Source of the DNA: a virus
Strand: one strand, 5' to 3'
Length of the DNA: 38,957 nt
Virus record (IMG/VR): IMGVR_UViG_3300045994_000190
Location: 1 to 38,957 of that record
Positions 22,312 to 32,236 of the stretch are shown piece by piece. Position 1 is the stretch's first letter. Each line of letters opens with the position of its first letter. The position numbers and the translations under genes are program-made. Under the pieces are notes generated by a model. It searched no databases. It was not told the origin of the DNA and saw only the letters and a program-made list of their open reading frames with translations.

Positions 22312-23113
22312 AATACTTGATAAAGGTTATCTTGAAATAATAGAAATTTGGGGTTCTGATAAAATAATTATTGAAACTGCTAGAATGTCAACTGATAAAG
22401 GATTTCTAGGATGGTTGCCTGTTAGAGAATGTTCTGAGTGTGGTTGCCAGTGGAGAAATAATGGTGATGGAACTATGTCACTTAATTCTATGAATGATGA
22501 ATCATGTTCTATATGTGAGTCATTTCGTTGGGATAATCTTACTCCCTTACATGATGGTGATGAAAAATTACTTGCTTATCTTTGGAAAAATTGTCATTCA
22601 ACTCCTTTTGAATTTGCTGGAATGACCATAGAAGTAAAAGCACCTATTATGGTATTTAGGGAATGGCATCGACACAGAACACAATCCTATAGTGAAGTTT
22701 CAGCTCGTTATGTTCCTTTACCTGATGATAATTATATTCCTACTATTGAAAGGTGTATGACTGGATCTAATTCTATGACCACAAATAGGCAAGCACAATC
22801 TGCTAATGGAGTTGCACTAACGGTAGAAAATTCTATAGTTTGGCTTGAAGCATTACAACAAAGTTATGAAGCAGTACAAAAAACCTATGAACTAGGTTTA
22901 GAGATTGGAATCCCTAAAGAATTAGCCCGTTTACCTTTACCTGTAGGTCGTTATAGCCGTATGCGTGTTACGGCTAACCTACGTAATTGGCTTGCGTTCT
23001 TAGCACTAAGGGAAGATATAAAAGCTCAGTATGAGATTCGTGTTTATGCAAATGAAGTTTGCAGATTAATTGCTCAAAATTTTTCAAGAACTCATAAAGT
23101 ATTTAAAGGGTAA
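22301..23113 (+). CDS. thyX: Flavin-dependent thymidylate synthase ThyX
   Basis: 270 residues. The ThyX signature RHRTQSYSEVSARY (124-137) is complete, preceded by TPFEFAGMTIEVKAPIMVFR (101-120); the C-terminal YSRMRVTANLRNWLAFL carries the dUMP/FAD-binding Arg. It methylates dUMP using FAD, NADPH and methylene-tetrahydrofolate. Residues 44-72 hold an insertion with two CxxC pairs (C44/C47 and C69/C72), a probable zinc ribbon between the first strand region and the catalytic core. It supplies dTTP for an AT-rich genome. It overlaps the preceding gene by 11 nt. Confidence 0.9.
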   Translation: MRTEILDKGYLEIIEIWGSDKIIIETARMSTDKGFLGWLPVRECSECGCQWRNNGDGTMSLNSMNDESCSICESFRWDNLTPLHDGDEKLLAYLWKNCHSTPFEFAGMTIEVKAPIMVFREWHRHRTQSYSEVSARYVPLPDDNYIPTIERCMTGSNSMTTNRQAQSANGVALTVENSIVWLEALQQSYEAVQKTYELGLEIGIPKELARLPLPVGRYSRMRVTANLRNWLAFLALREDIKAQYEIRVYANEVCRLIAQNFSRTHKVFKG

Positions 23114-23128
23114 TTAACTATAACCTAA

Positions 23129-23149
23129 GCCAGTCGGGTAAGTGCTGGC
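23129..23149 (+). terminator. Possible weak terminator hairpin after thyX
   Basis: GCCAG (23129-23133), 11-nt loop, CTGGC (23145-23149), then AACCTTTTAAC. A short stem and an interrupted T-run make it uncertain; it may instead be a structure before the next gene. Confidence 0.3.
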
Positions 23150-23183
23150 AACCTTTTAACTTCTAAACTATTAAGGAACAAAA

Positions 23184-23510
23184 ATGAAAAAAATATTAAT
23201 TTTAGCTATTATTTTGTCACAACTCGTCTGCAATGCTTTTGCCGATGAATCTGAACCATTTAATCCTGATGATAATTATGGCGAGATTGTCACCTTATCA
23301 ACAAAGAATTTTATTAAAACAACAATACTTGAAAATTATGATTCTTATTTTCTTATAGATAAAGATACTAAAATCATTTATCACAGCAAAATAAAAAAAA
23401 TTATTGCTGGCAGCATCATTAAATATGACACGAGCTATCGTGATAGCTCTCCATACTTAACCGCTGATATAATTCATGTTTATGATTTTAATATTGATCT
23501 GTTAAATTAA
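23184..23510 (+). CDS. Secreted hypothetical protein (108 aa)
   Basis: 108 residues with an N-terminal signal peptide (LILAIILSQLVCNAFA, cleavage near residue 20) and an acidic mature part rich in strands. AAGGA precedes the ATG. It is the last plus-strand gene; its stop overlaps the stop of the convergent tail gene. No function recognised. Confidence 0.55.
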   Translation: MKKILILAIILSQLVCNAFADESEPFNPDDNYGEIVTLSTKNFIKTTILENYDSYFLIDKDTKIIYHSKIKKIIAGSIIKYDTSYRDSSPYLTADIIHVYDFNIDLLN

Positions 23511-24478
23511 ATACCAAAAACAGAAAAATCATTTGGTGTGTGATTTGTTGATTGGATAATAGTAAATCCTGTTGTTGTTTTATTTGATATGCTAACAGGC
23601 CATGAAGCATTATTATTAAAAACAACGGAATATCTATTATTAGCCATTGCTGTTGCAAATGTAATATTAGCAACTAATAATGATGTTTGAATTATTGTCC
23701 CACCTAACAATACATCAAATGATGATATTAAAGCAGGGCCGGTTGCATTTATTGCAGTAACTGGAAAGCTATAAGATACTCCAGAAACGATACTATTGAT
23801 TGTATAAAATCCTATGGGAATATCTGTTCCTGGTGCAAATGGCCCTGTTCCTGATCTGCTTACATAAATTTTATCTCCTACAATCCTATTATGCCCTGTG
23901 TGCGTTATAACGCACACATTCGAAGTAATTGTAAACGTATATGTAGTTGTATAAATATATGATTGAGAAAAGGCCATTTTTAATAAATTGGCTCCTGTAG
24001 CCAAACCACAACCACCCTGGGCAACACTTAACGGAGTTGTCAATCCTGTAAGCTGTGTAATATCATTATTAACCCCTGGAGCAGCCCCTTTAGGAGCACA
24101 TTGGCTAATCGTCCAAGCAGTAAGTGGACCACCTGACCCATTAATGTTCGATACCTGAACTGTTAGCGATCCAGTCCCGGTATTATAAGCCGTTATATCT
24201 CCAAGCATCCAGTTAGCACCATTAGCCGTTGATGCAATCTTAACCGACATACCGATTTGATAGCTTTTTGCTGTCTGCACTGTCAGTGTTTGGGTGCCGG
24301 TTGCAATGGTTAGGCTTGTTGTGCTAGTAGAGTTAGTGCTGTTAAGATTCATTGCCACAATAACAAGATTAATTTCAGCTACAAAAACTGAGAACCATGC
24401 AATTAAAGCATCCGCTAATGCAGCAAAAGTAGTAGGATTATTAGTTTGTGGTGCTTCTGGTGGTGGAGTAAGAGCCAT
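23507..24478 (-). CDS. Tail fibre/tip protein, N-terminal conserved type
   Basis: 323 residues. The first about 140 residues read as a widespread tail-fibre attachment region: helical start (PPPEAPQTNNPTTF), a SFVFVAEIN-like helix, then repeated TSLTIATGTQTLTVQTAKS-type strands. The rest is strand-rich Ser/Thr/Asn/Gly sequence with two more repeat-like blocks, probably a trimeric receptor-binding shaft or tip. It is the most distal minus-strand gene, and its start overlaps the stop of the preceding tail gene by one base (TAATG), as in tail operons. Receptor unknown. Confidence 0.7.
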   Translation of the reverse strand: MALTPPPEAPQTNNPTTFAALADALIAWFSVFVAEINLVIVAMNLNSTNSTSTTSLTIATGTQTLTVQTAKSYQIGMSVKIASTANGANWMLGDITAYNTGTGSLTVQVSNINGSGGPLTAWTISQCAPKGAAPGVNNDITQLTGLTTPLSVAQGGCGLATGANLLKMAFSQSYIYTTTYTFTITSNVCVITHTGHNRIVGDKIYVSRSGTGPFAPGTDIPIGFYTINSIVSGVSYSFPVTAINATGPALISSFDVLLGGTIIQTSLLVANITFATAMANNRYSVVFNNNASWPVSISNKTTTGFTIIQSTNHTPNDFSVFGI

Positions 24479-26163
24479 TATATTTCCTCTATTTCTAATG
24501 ATATGATTGCATCTTCGGGATGTGATGCATTAATACTAAATTTTTTATAATAGCCAAGAATTAAAAATGATTCAAAATATTCTGATAAATTATCATCTAG
24601 TCCTGACCAAACAGCAGGGCTTGCATTAAGTAAGTCCCTTGTATCTCTAATTCTATTAAGCCAAGCTTTAGGAGTTTGAATATTAGAAATTGTTTTTGGT
24701 ACATTTCTACGTTGTACAAGTAACGATGTACCACCAGCAAAATCGCGATTAACAGTAGAAAAATTTAATACGTCAGATACTGCATTATATTGTATACCAC
24801 CTAAGTCTTGCTGTAAACCAATTACTATTGCTCCACATTTAGCGTAGCCAGATGTGACCGTTAAAGTAATACTAATAATTGCATCAACATAGGGAGGTAA
24901 ATCAAAAAGAACAAACGATTTTTGTGTTGAGAAAGTATTAAAGAAATATTCATACCAGTTAGATACCTGTCTGGTATCCAAAGACTGAGAGTAGTTATAG
25001 ACTTCGATTCCATCATGCTCTACTGAGACGCTGACATGATTAGCTACCAAGCCTAGCAGGGCTAAAGAATCAACGCGTTCTCCTGGATTTAATGAGACAA
25101 TAAGGTTATCAATCCTAGAGGTTTGAGTATTGCGCAACAAATCAAACATCGCCCAGTTATTAGTAGGACCGATTTCTAACCACCATGCTGTATCAGTTAA
25201 AAGATGACCAATATTAGCAGCCTGTAAAGATTCATATATTTTATAAGTGTCATTATCCTGAACTCTAAAGCTGAGTGCATAGCTAGTGGAAGCGGAATAA
25301 GTAGCATAAGTATTACCAATATATTTCCAAAATAACGGGCTTGCTCCCGGAGTATTACCAAGATTACTATTTTGCAATGATTCAAAACATATCATATTGC
25401 CTAGAGTACCCGACACGCTGACAGTAGCTCCATCTGCATAGGTTGTGCCTGCATTGTAAACAGCCGGAGCAGCTCCAACCACATTCGAATTTACTTGCTT
25501 TGTGTAAATATCAGCGGCACGGGTAACAGGCGCTGCAAGCGTCTTGATATATGAGCTAGCAATTGATCCTAACTCTAACTGACAGCAACCTACAAAAATT
25601 GACCCAGATACCGCCGTATCATTCCGATCCGGATAGCATCTGACTTGTGTACATAATGCCGGTGTTGTAAACGTGACGGTGATGCGCGCTAAACCCGTGC
25701 TTCTAACCTCTGTGGCAATGGTAGAGACTACAATAAAGGCTAAATTGGTTTGGTCATAGATTGCATAGCTATTACTTGACTTAGTGCCAAGCTCGACAAG
25801 ATAAGAAAATGTATAAATGGTACTCGGTGAAACGTTAGAGACTTGATAGGTTTGTGCGTTAGCAGCAGAATAGCTGATTAAACTTGCCGGGAAAGCACCA
25901 CTCGGACTTGTAGCAGATATAATACTAGGGGCGTTAGTTATCCATGCGGAGTTAGTTAAATCCTCTGAATACAACAATATATTAGCGGCTACTGGTTCAA
26001 TTAATATCTTCGGTCCATTTAATAAATTGGCTGGATCATAACTGTACCTTAGCTCATCAACTGCAGCCGTCGCCAACTGGCCGGTACTATCAAAATAGGT
26101 AGCGGTTGATGCACGCGAAAAAGCGCCAGACTCGGTAATCGTAATAGGCGGAATTACTTTCAT
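24478..26163 (-). CDS. Tail tip protein with carbohydrate-binding-like region
   Basis: 561 residues. The N-terminal segment (about 10-85; ASTATYFDSTGQLATA, YDPANLL, GPKILIEPVAAN, LLYSEDLTNSAW) resembles the recurrent phage-tail module that precedes carbohydrate-binding-module-like sandwiches. Residues about 85-215 read as that beta-sandwich, and the C-terminal 250 residues are strand-rich with a helical end. It lies between the tape measure and fibre genes, so baseplate/tip location is likely. No catalytic motif seen. Confidence 0.65.
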   Translation of the reverse strand: MKVIPPITITESGAFSRASTATYFDSTGQLATAAVDELRYSYDPANLLNGPKILIEPVAANILLYSEDLTNSAWITNAPSIISATSPSGAFPASLISYSAANAQTYQVSNVSPSTIYTFSYLVELGTKSSNSYAIYDQTNLAFIVVSTIATEVRSTGLARITVTFTTPALCTQVRCYPDRNDTAVSGSIFVGCCQLELGSIASSYIKTLAAPVTRAADIYTKQVNSNVVGAAPAVYNAGTTYADGATVSVSGTLGNMICFESLQNSNLGNTPGASPLFWKYIGNTYATYSASTSYALSFRVQDNDTYKIYESLQAANIGHLLTDTAWWLEIGPTNNWAMFDLLRNTQTSRIDNLIVSLNPGERVDSLALLGLVANHVSVSVEHDGIEVYNYSQSLDTRQVSNWYEYFFNTFSTQKSFVLFDLPPYVDAIISITLTVTSGYAKCGAIVIGLQQDLGGIQYNAVSDVLNFSTVNRDFAGGTSLLVQRRNVPKTISNIQTPKAWLNRIRDTRDLLNASPAVWSGLDDNLSEYFESFLILGYYKKFSINASHPEDAIISLEIEEI

Positions 26164-26173
26164 ATTGTAACCT

Positions 26174-29100
26174 TTATGCGGGTGTAGTTATCAATGAGTC
26201 ACCATCACGGGTAACACGTTGCAGTAAATCTGCCATTTTCTTAGTATTATAACTTGTATCGTTACCGCTTGCTTGCATTTTAGCAATTTCCTGACGAAGA
26301 AACTTAATTTCTGCAATTAGTTCTCTATTATCCACTAAGCCATTTATTCCAAATGATGAATTAGGAGGCATAAAAGTTGTATTTGCATTAGGTGTCATTT
26401 TATCTGATGCACCGCTAATACCCGCAAGGTTTGCAAGTGAAACATAACGCTGATAATCTACAGCTGTTTTAAAGTTTTCCTCTCCCAATAACTTCATAGA
26501 ATTATTAAGTGTTTCAAGACTTTTATAATAAATATCAGCTGCATTAGCAAGTTCTAAGAGTTGAACATATTGTTCTCTTCCTTTTTGTGTTGATAAATCT
26601 TGAGCATCAACTAATTTTCTATATTCTAACCTAGTTTTAGGAACTGACATTCCCATATCAGTTAATGATTCTGTTAATTTTCTTGTAGTATTAGCTAATT
26701 GCTCTGCTTCGGTATAGAATGTACTATAATAGTCTTGAAATAAAGTTTGAAAATTAGTTATTCCTTTAGCAAGTGTGGCTATTCCATCCGCCATTGCAAT
26801 TGCATCACCAATAAAACTTCCTCTAGTCATTTTAAGTGCATCCATAACAACAGCTTTTTCTATTAATAATCTACCGGCTGTTTCCCACATGCCTTCACCT
26901 AGCTTTTGATATTGAGCAATCAAGCTACCAAATATCTTTGTGGTCATTCTATCCATTTGTGTAGATAAAATACCATCAAGCTTTTTAATCATTTGATCCG
27001 AAGTTAGTCCTCTTAAACTAATTTTTAATCTTGGAATAATATAACTATTTACTTTATCGGTCATGTCCTTACCAAATTCATTTGACATGCTTACCATGCT
27101 CTCGCCCATGCCTTTGAATATTTTGGTTAGTCCTGATTTAATATCTGCAGATATTGGTGTAAGAACTTCTCTAATACTTGTTGATTTACTAAACCAAGAT
27201 TTAGTTGTAGACGTAACTTCTGTATATTGTGCAGCAGATATATTTCCACCATTTAAAATCTTACTTAATTTATTTCCACCAGCATAAATACCGCCACCTG
27301 TTATACTTGTTTTAGTTTTTCCAAATAAGCCACCTAAAATCCAATCACCAATAGGATCACCTATTACTTTACTCATTCCAAAAGTCCACATTGTTCTAAG
27401 ACCATCAACAAACGCCCTTCCCATTCCAGCCATTCCACCTGGAAGTGAATTACCTAACCCTGATATAGACGGTGTATTCAAACCGCCGGCTTGAAATAAT
27501 TTAGTAACAAAACTGGTAATTCCTGTTTGTAAATTCTCAATTCCTTTATTAATACCTTTTAATTCTCTATATTCTTTAAAATGAACATCTTTAAGTATTC
27601 CAGCAACATTATTAATTGAATCGCTTGTTTTGGTTGAATCCCCTAACACTGTACCGGTACTTGGGCTTTCTGGTTGAATCGGTGCTTGTTTATCACCACC
27701 TCCCATCATTGATACCCCTAATCCGGCCATTACAGCAGCCATAGCAGCCACACCAGCAAACCCACCCCAACCGGACTGGGCGAACATTGTCGCCGCACCA
27801 GCAGCTAATTTCGGTATCATTCCAGCAATATAAACAGCAACTTTCTGAGCTTCCAAAGCCATTTCTTCAATAGCCAGCATTTTTGATATAGTATGGAATG
27901 CTTTACCAGCACTGGTCTTCTCACCAAACATTTTTGAAGCAGCTTGCGCCATTTGTCTAGTGCTATTTAATTCTTGCTGTAATTGGTCACTATCAGCTTT
28001 CTTTCTATCTTTAGCTAATTTAGCAGTTGCTTTTTCTTTGTTTTTAATATCATCAAGAAAAGTCTTTGAATTTTTATCAGGAGTAAATGAATCTAATTCA
28101 GTTTGTCTAGAATTTAGTATAGCCATTTCATTTGCAGAATCAGAAATAGCTTTACCCATTCTTTCAAAAATACCAACCATTTCATTTAGGCCACCAGCTT
28201 TAGAATCAAATAATGCACTAGAAATATCGCCAAATTTTTGAACACTATCAGAAGTTTTATCAACTTCATTAGCATAGGCTTTAATAGATGCACTTGTATC
28301 ATCATATTTTTTTGCTTGTTTTTCTAAATCATCATTAATTTTTACTTTAGTTACAATTTCATCAATTTTGTCTTGAGGAACAAGTTCTGTTTTAAGTTTA
28401 ACCCTTAAATAATTCTCAGCCGACATTGTTAACTGATTATATCTATCCAGTTCACGTTTAAGATATTGATCTGCTAATTGTTCACCTTTATTTTTAGCAT
28501 CTGCAATTTCAGCATTAATTTTTATTTCTTGATTTCTTTTTTCCTGTTCAATATCTTTTGTTTTATTTGCAATAGTAAGCTCTTTTTCTTTAACACCAGT
28601 TAACTTATCATATTGGTCAAAGAACTTAGATAAATATTTTTCACTTCCGTCACCATATTGTTGTAGAGCTTTAGTTAAGTTTCCTTTATTTTTTAGAATT
28701 AAACCTTTAAAATAGGTTTGTTGCCAAGCTTCTAATTCATCTTCATATTTAACAGTAAATTCTTTAAGCTTATCAAAGTTACCACGCATTGATTCAAGGT
28801 TTTCCTTAATAGCTGGCCCAAAAGGATTAACACCTTTAACGCCAGGATCCATTAATGTGGATATAAGTGCTTGACCTTTACCTAATGCAGATGAACTAGG
28901 GTTAACTTGACCACCTTGATTAGATGATTCAATATTTTTAATTACAGCCCAAGCTTTCTCAGCATCAACAACTCTTTGAGAACTTATTTGTTTTTCATAT
29001 TCTAAAATCTCAGTTTTACTTCTTATTGTTTCTTCTTTAATTTTATTTAAAATAGTTATTTCATTAGATAATCTTTCTTCATTATTTATTTTATTAGAAG

Positions 29101-31384
29101 AAAAGTTTTGTTCATTTCTTTTTAAATCTAAATCATAAGCTGCTAACCTTGCTTTACTAATTCTATCAACATCCTTTATTTTGCTTTCAACCACACTATT
29201 AGAATAACTGTTTTCAGCTTGTTGTAACTTTTGTTGCATTTCTAATTCTTGTAATGATTCCTTTTGTTTTTTATTTGCAGCCTTTGTTTCTAACTCAGCT
29301 TTTTTCTCATTAAATGCTAATGCTTCTTGGTCATTAGCTAGTGAAGATTCAGCTTTATTTTTAAGGTTATATTTAGCTTGTTCTTCTTCTGTAATAGCTT
29401 TAATTATTGAATCTTGGTATTCTTCAAGAACTTTCTTTTTATTTTTTAATTCCTGTACACTAGGCCCAAGGCTAAAATAACTTGGTGGAGCAGATTCAGC
29501 TTTAGTTATCTGGGCTTGAACTTCGGCTATATCTCTCCAACTTTTAATTAACCTTGAATTTTGATCTATTCTATTTGAAATCATTCCTGTTAACTTAAAC
29601 AAGAATGTTGACCAATTTTCTAACATTCCTCTTAATGCTGTTTCAGAATTATCTTCAAGCATTGCATCCTGCAATTGAGTCCATGCTGTGGTTACGTTTG
29701 ACAATGCACCAAATAGAGTTTTCATGTTCCGTTCAGCAGCATTAGGAGCTTTACTTTCCATTGTGGCGAACATTTTCATCATCACTTCCCTAGTGATAGT
29801 TCCCTTTTGTGACATATCAAGAACTTCTTGTGCTGTCTTATGCAATGTCTCAGATAGCAATGAAATGGCAGGAAGACCATTTTCAATCATAGGTCTTAAA
29901 TCCATCATTTGCAATTTATTCTTAGCCCATGCTTGACCAAACTGACGACTAATTCCTATTAAAGTATCCGTTCCTCCGCCTAATTTAGCCACAGTATCAG
30001 TTAAAGACTTCATTACAAAATCAGTAGGCTCTAATCCATAGTCTTTCAACATAATCATGGTCTTGGTTAAACCTTGAATATCAAATGGAGTTTTAACATC
30101 CAATGATAACATTCTTTCAAATTCTATTTTAGCATCCTTAGCATTACCCATTATTCCTTCTAGCTGTACTTTTAGTCGTTCCATTTGTACGTTAGTTTCA
30201 AGAATACCGGCTGGAACCGTAGCTAAGAATGAAATAGTTCTATATGCAGCCATAGCTATCATTATAGATAACCCCTTATCAAGAATCTTACTAAAATGAC
30301 TATGCGCGTTTGCAGCTTTATCAGCAGCCTGAGCGTGTTCTAAAGTTGCCCTATTGACATTTATCTGAGCTTCTGCTTGATTAGTAAGACCTTTAGTTAA
30401 GGAATTGGCTAGTTGTCTACTAGCAATAACTCCAGTAGATAACTGACTCTCAATTTGTAATATTTGAGTAGCCATATTTTTACGAATAGAAATCTCTTTT
30501 TGGGCTGTGATTACTTCAAGAGCTTGTACACTATTAGCACCATTCATACGAATTGCCTTCTCAAGCTCAAGACGTTGATTTAAGGCTGCTACAGCTTCGG
30601 ACGTTTGCTGTTTATACTGACTTGCCACATTGTTACGGTTAACTTGGGCTTGAGCTGACGCAGCGGCTACGGCTTTTTCTTTAGCTGCAATTTCATCGAA
30701 CATTTGAGCATACATAACCTTTTTAGAATTAGCGTATGACTTGTCATCATTTAATTCTTTATCAAGAACTTCTTTATGCTTACGTGCAGCCATTTCTTCT
30801 TGCACTTTAAGATTGGCGTAATATTCATCTTGAACCTTTTGAGATTTAACCATAGGGGAATCGGTTGAAGCACCAGTTCCATAGTTATATGTTTTTGCTG
30901 TATCTTGTTTAACAGCCTGAGTTATAGGTGCATTCCCGCCTAGTTTTAATCCATCACTATACTTAGTTTTTAATCCAAAAAGTTCATCATAATACTGTTG
31001 CCACACTTTTAATGTCCTAGCGGCTAATTCCTTAGTATCACGTTCTTCTTTTTGTAGTCTAAATGCAGTATCATTAGCTAACTTTAAGTTTCTTTCTCGG
31101 CTAACTTCTAAAGCGTTAGCGGTTATTCTTTGTTCATTTTCAATTAGCATATCAGTTAATTTTTTCTCAGCATTATACCTTTCCTTAATTTGACTTAAAG
31201 AATTAGTTAATGATTGAACTTTTGAGAATTTTTCAGCAGATAATGCTGATTGAAGTGTACTACTTAGAGCAAGAACTGAATTTTCAGTTACTTTAGCTTG
31301 AAGTCCAAAGTCTTTTAATTCATTTGTAGATTGCTGAACACCTTTGTTTTTAAATTCTATTCCTAAGGTTTCAAAGGTGTTCAT
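26174..31384 (-). CDS. Tail tape measure protein
   Basis: 1736 residues, the largest gene. N-terminal 370 residues are coiled coil. Residues about 385-545 match the tape-measure N-terminal domain (NVQMERLKVQLEGIMGNAKD, then GLPAISLLSETLHKTAQEV). Long Gln/Lys/Glu coiled coils follow to about 1150, then hydrophobic Gly/Ala/Met segments (about 1190-1235) that may insert into the membrane, and a helical C-terminus. At roughly 0.15 nm per residue it would set a tail of about 260 nm. It starts 3 nt after the frameshifted chaperone gene ends, the standard order in long-tailed phages. Confidence 0.9.
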   Translation of the reverse strand: MNTFETLGIEFKNKGVQQSTNELKDFGLQAKVTENSVLALSSTLQSALSAEKFSKVQSLTNSLSQIKERYNAEKKLTDMLIENEQRITANALEVSRERNLKLANDTAFRLQKEERDTKELAARTLKVWQQYYDELFGLKTKYSDGLKLGGNAPITQAVKQDTAKTYNYGTGASTDSPMVKSQKVQDEYYANLKVQEEMAARKHKEVLDKELNDDKSYANSKKVMYAQMFDEIAAKEKAVAAASAQAQVNRNNVASQYKQQTSEAVAALNQRLELEKAIRMNGANSVQALEVITAQKEISIRKNMATQILQIESQLSTGVIASRQLANSLTKGLTNQAEAQINVNRATLEHAQAADKAANAHSHFSKILDKGLSIMIAMAAYRTISFLATVPAGILETNVQMERLKVQLEGIMGNAKDAKIEFERMLSLDVKTPFDIQGLTKTMIMLKDYGLEPTDFVMKSLTDTVAKLGGGTDTLIGISRQFGQAWAKNKLQMMDLRPMIENGLPAISLLSETLHKTAQEVLDMSQKGTITREVMMKMFATMESKAPNAAERNMKTLFGALSNVTTAWTQLQDAMLEDNSETALRGMLENWSTFLFKLTGMISNRIDQNSRLIKSWRDIAEVQAQITKAESAPPSYFSLGPSVQELKNKKKVLEEYQDSIIKAITEEEQAKYNLKNKAESSLANDQEALAFNEKKAELETKAANKKQKESLQELEMQQKLQQAENSYSNSVVESKIKDVDRISKARLAAYDLDLKRNEQNFSSNKINNEERLSNEITILNKIKEETIRSKTEILEYEKQISSQRVVDAEKAWAVIKNIESSNQGGQVNPSSSALGKGQALISTLMDPGVKGVNPFGPAIKENLESMRGNFDKLKEFTVKYEDELEAWQQTYFKGLILKNKGNLTKALQQYGDGSEKYLSKFFDQYDKLTGVKEKELTIANKTKDIEQEKRNQEIKINAEIADAKNKGEQLADQYLKRELDRYNQLTMSAENYLRVKLKTELVPQDKIDEIVTKVKINDDLEKQAKKYDDTSASIKAYANEVDKTSDSVQKFGDISSALFDSKAGGLNEMVGIFERMGKAISDSANEMAILNSRQTELDSFTPDKNSKTFLDDIKNKEKATAKLAKDRKKADSDQLQQELNSTRQMAQAASKMFGEKTSAGKAFHTISKMLAIEEMALEAQKVAVYIAGMIPKLAAGAATMFAQSGWGGFAGVAAMAAVMAGLGVSMMGGGDKQAPIQPESPSTGTVLGDSTKTSDSINNVAGILKDVHFKEYRELKGINKGIENLQTGITSFVTKLFQAGGLNTPSISGLGNSLPGGMAGMGRAFVDGLRTMWTFGMSKVIGDPIGDWILGGLFGKTKTSITGGGIYAGGNKLSKILNGGNISAAQYTEVTSTTKSWFSKSTSIREVLTPISADIKSGLTKIFKGMGESMVSMSNEFGKDMTDKVNSYIIPRLKISLRGLTSDQMIKKLDGILSTQMDRMTTKIFGSLIAQYQKLGEGMWETAGRLLIEKAVVMDALKMTRGSFIGDAIAMADGIATLAKGITNFQTLFQDYYSTFYTEAEQLANTTRKLTESLTDMGMSVPKTRLEYRKLVDAQDLSTQKGREQYVQLLELANAADIYYKSLETLNNSMKLLGEENFKTAVDYQRYVSLANLAGISGASDKMTPNANTTFMPPNSSFGINGLVDNRELIAEIKFLRQEIAKMQASGNDTSYNTKKMADLLQRVTRDGDSLITTPA

Positions 31385-31387
31385 ATT

Positions 31388-32187
31388 TTAATCCTTTTGT
31401 TTATTTATAAAACTTCGATGAATATTATCCAATGATACTATAATCTTAACTTCATCAGGAGTTATTGCAGTTTGGGTTAGAAAACTCCAAGCTGCAATTT
31501 CCTGATATGATATAGGGTTAATTCCAAAACCTGTACACGATACACTTAAAGTAAGTTCTTTAAAATATTGCCAAGGTTTATATAAAACTTCTGGAAATTC
31601 AATTGGTTTTAAAAGATCAGGTGTAAAACCAGTTTGGCGTTCTAGATTTTGTAAATGATCCCTTAATGTTAATTTATCATCCTGAACTGCACTTAATTCA
31701 AATTCACGTTCAGCAAATAGAAGAAGTTGCTCTATTTGCTCTTGGTAAAATTTGCAAGATTCTCAGATGCTGCTTTAACTTGGTCAAAAATAAGTTTATT
31801 ATTTTCGCAGATAAAGATCGCATTTTCAATACTATAAGGCTCTTGAACACCTCTCCAACCAACGATGCAAGCCGCAACACCTTCAACATTTTCAGTTATT
31901 AAATCTTCAATTGGCTTAAAAGGTTCATCCTTGCCCCTCTTTTTAAGAACAGCAATTTGCATACGTTCTTTATTGATCTTTGAGCAAATAGCATTCTTTA
32001 CTGTTTTAGACTGATCGCCAATAACAGTAATGAAGAATCCAGTTTCTTCACCGTGTTCATTTAAATATTCAAATTCAAAGTTGTTTTCTGATGCCTTGGT
32101 AGCATTAAGATCGTTAAGTGATAGTAACTTAACCGCAGGTTGAACTTCAACAGGTATGGCTAATTCTTCGGTATTTGGTGTGGGCAT
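31388..32187 (-). CDS. Tail assembly chaperone, -1 frameshift product (gpGT-like)
   Basis: Reading the upstream chaperone frame to the slip site at 31747-31753, then -1, gives one 266-residue protein: 147 residues from the first frame and 119 from the second. The second part (starting YQEQIEQLLLFAEREF) has no start codon of its own near its beginning and carries the chaperone C-terminal pattern WQYFKELTL, then GFGINPISYQEIAAW. Long-tailed phages make both the short and fused forms to fold the tape measure and recruit tail tube subunits. Position just upstream of the tape measure gene is diagnostic. Stop at 31388-31390. Confidence 0.85.
31732..32187 (-). CDS. Tail assembly chaperone, short form (gpG-like)
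   Basis: 151 residues, made when no frameshift occurs; it ends only four codons after the slippery site. N-terminal part is Ala/Val/Pro-rich, then a mixed alpha/beta domain (FEFEYLNEHGEETGFFITVIG) and a C-terminal helix. It lies between the tail tube and tape measure genes, as gpG does in lambda. AGGAG precedes the ATG, just downstream of the hairpin terminator. Confidence 0.8.
   Translation of the reverse strand: MPTPNTEELAIPVEVQPAVKLLSLNDLNATKASENNFEFEYLNEHGEETGFFITVIGDQSKTVKNAICSKINKERMQIAVLKKRGKDEPFKPIEDLITENVEGVAACIVGWRGVQEPYSIENAIFICENNKLIFDQVKAASENLANFTKSK
31747..31753 (-). other. Programmed -1 frameshift site A AAT TTT
   Basis: On the minus strand the zero-frame codons GCA AAT TTT contain the heptamer A AAT TTT (form X XXY YYZ). 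Slipping by -1 leaves AAA and TTT anticodon pairing and continues at TAC CAA. The overlap of the two frames is short and the zero-frame stop TAG follows closely at 31732-31734. I could not evaluate a downstream pseudoknot. Confidence 0.85.
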
Positions 32188-32204
32188 TTTGAAACTCCTA
32201 AGTT

Positions 32205-32231
32205 AAAGAAAGCTCCGCTATTAACGGAGCT
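32205..32231 (-). terminator. Terminator between tail tube and chaperone genes
   Basis: On the minus strand AGCTCCG, a 7-nt loop and CGGAGCT form a perfect 7-bp stem, followed by TTCTTT. It starts 6 nt after the tail tube stop. It probably lowers expression of chaperone, tape measure and fibres relative to the abundant tail tube. Confidence 0.75.
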
Positions 32232-32236
32232 ATTAT

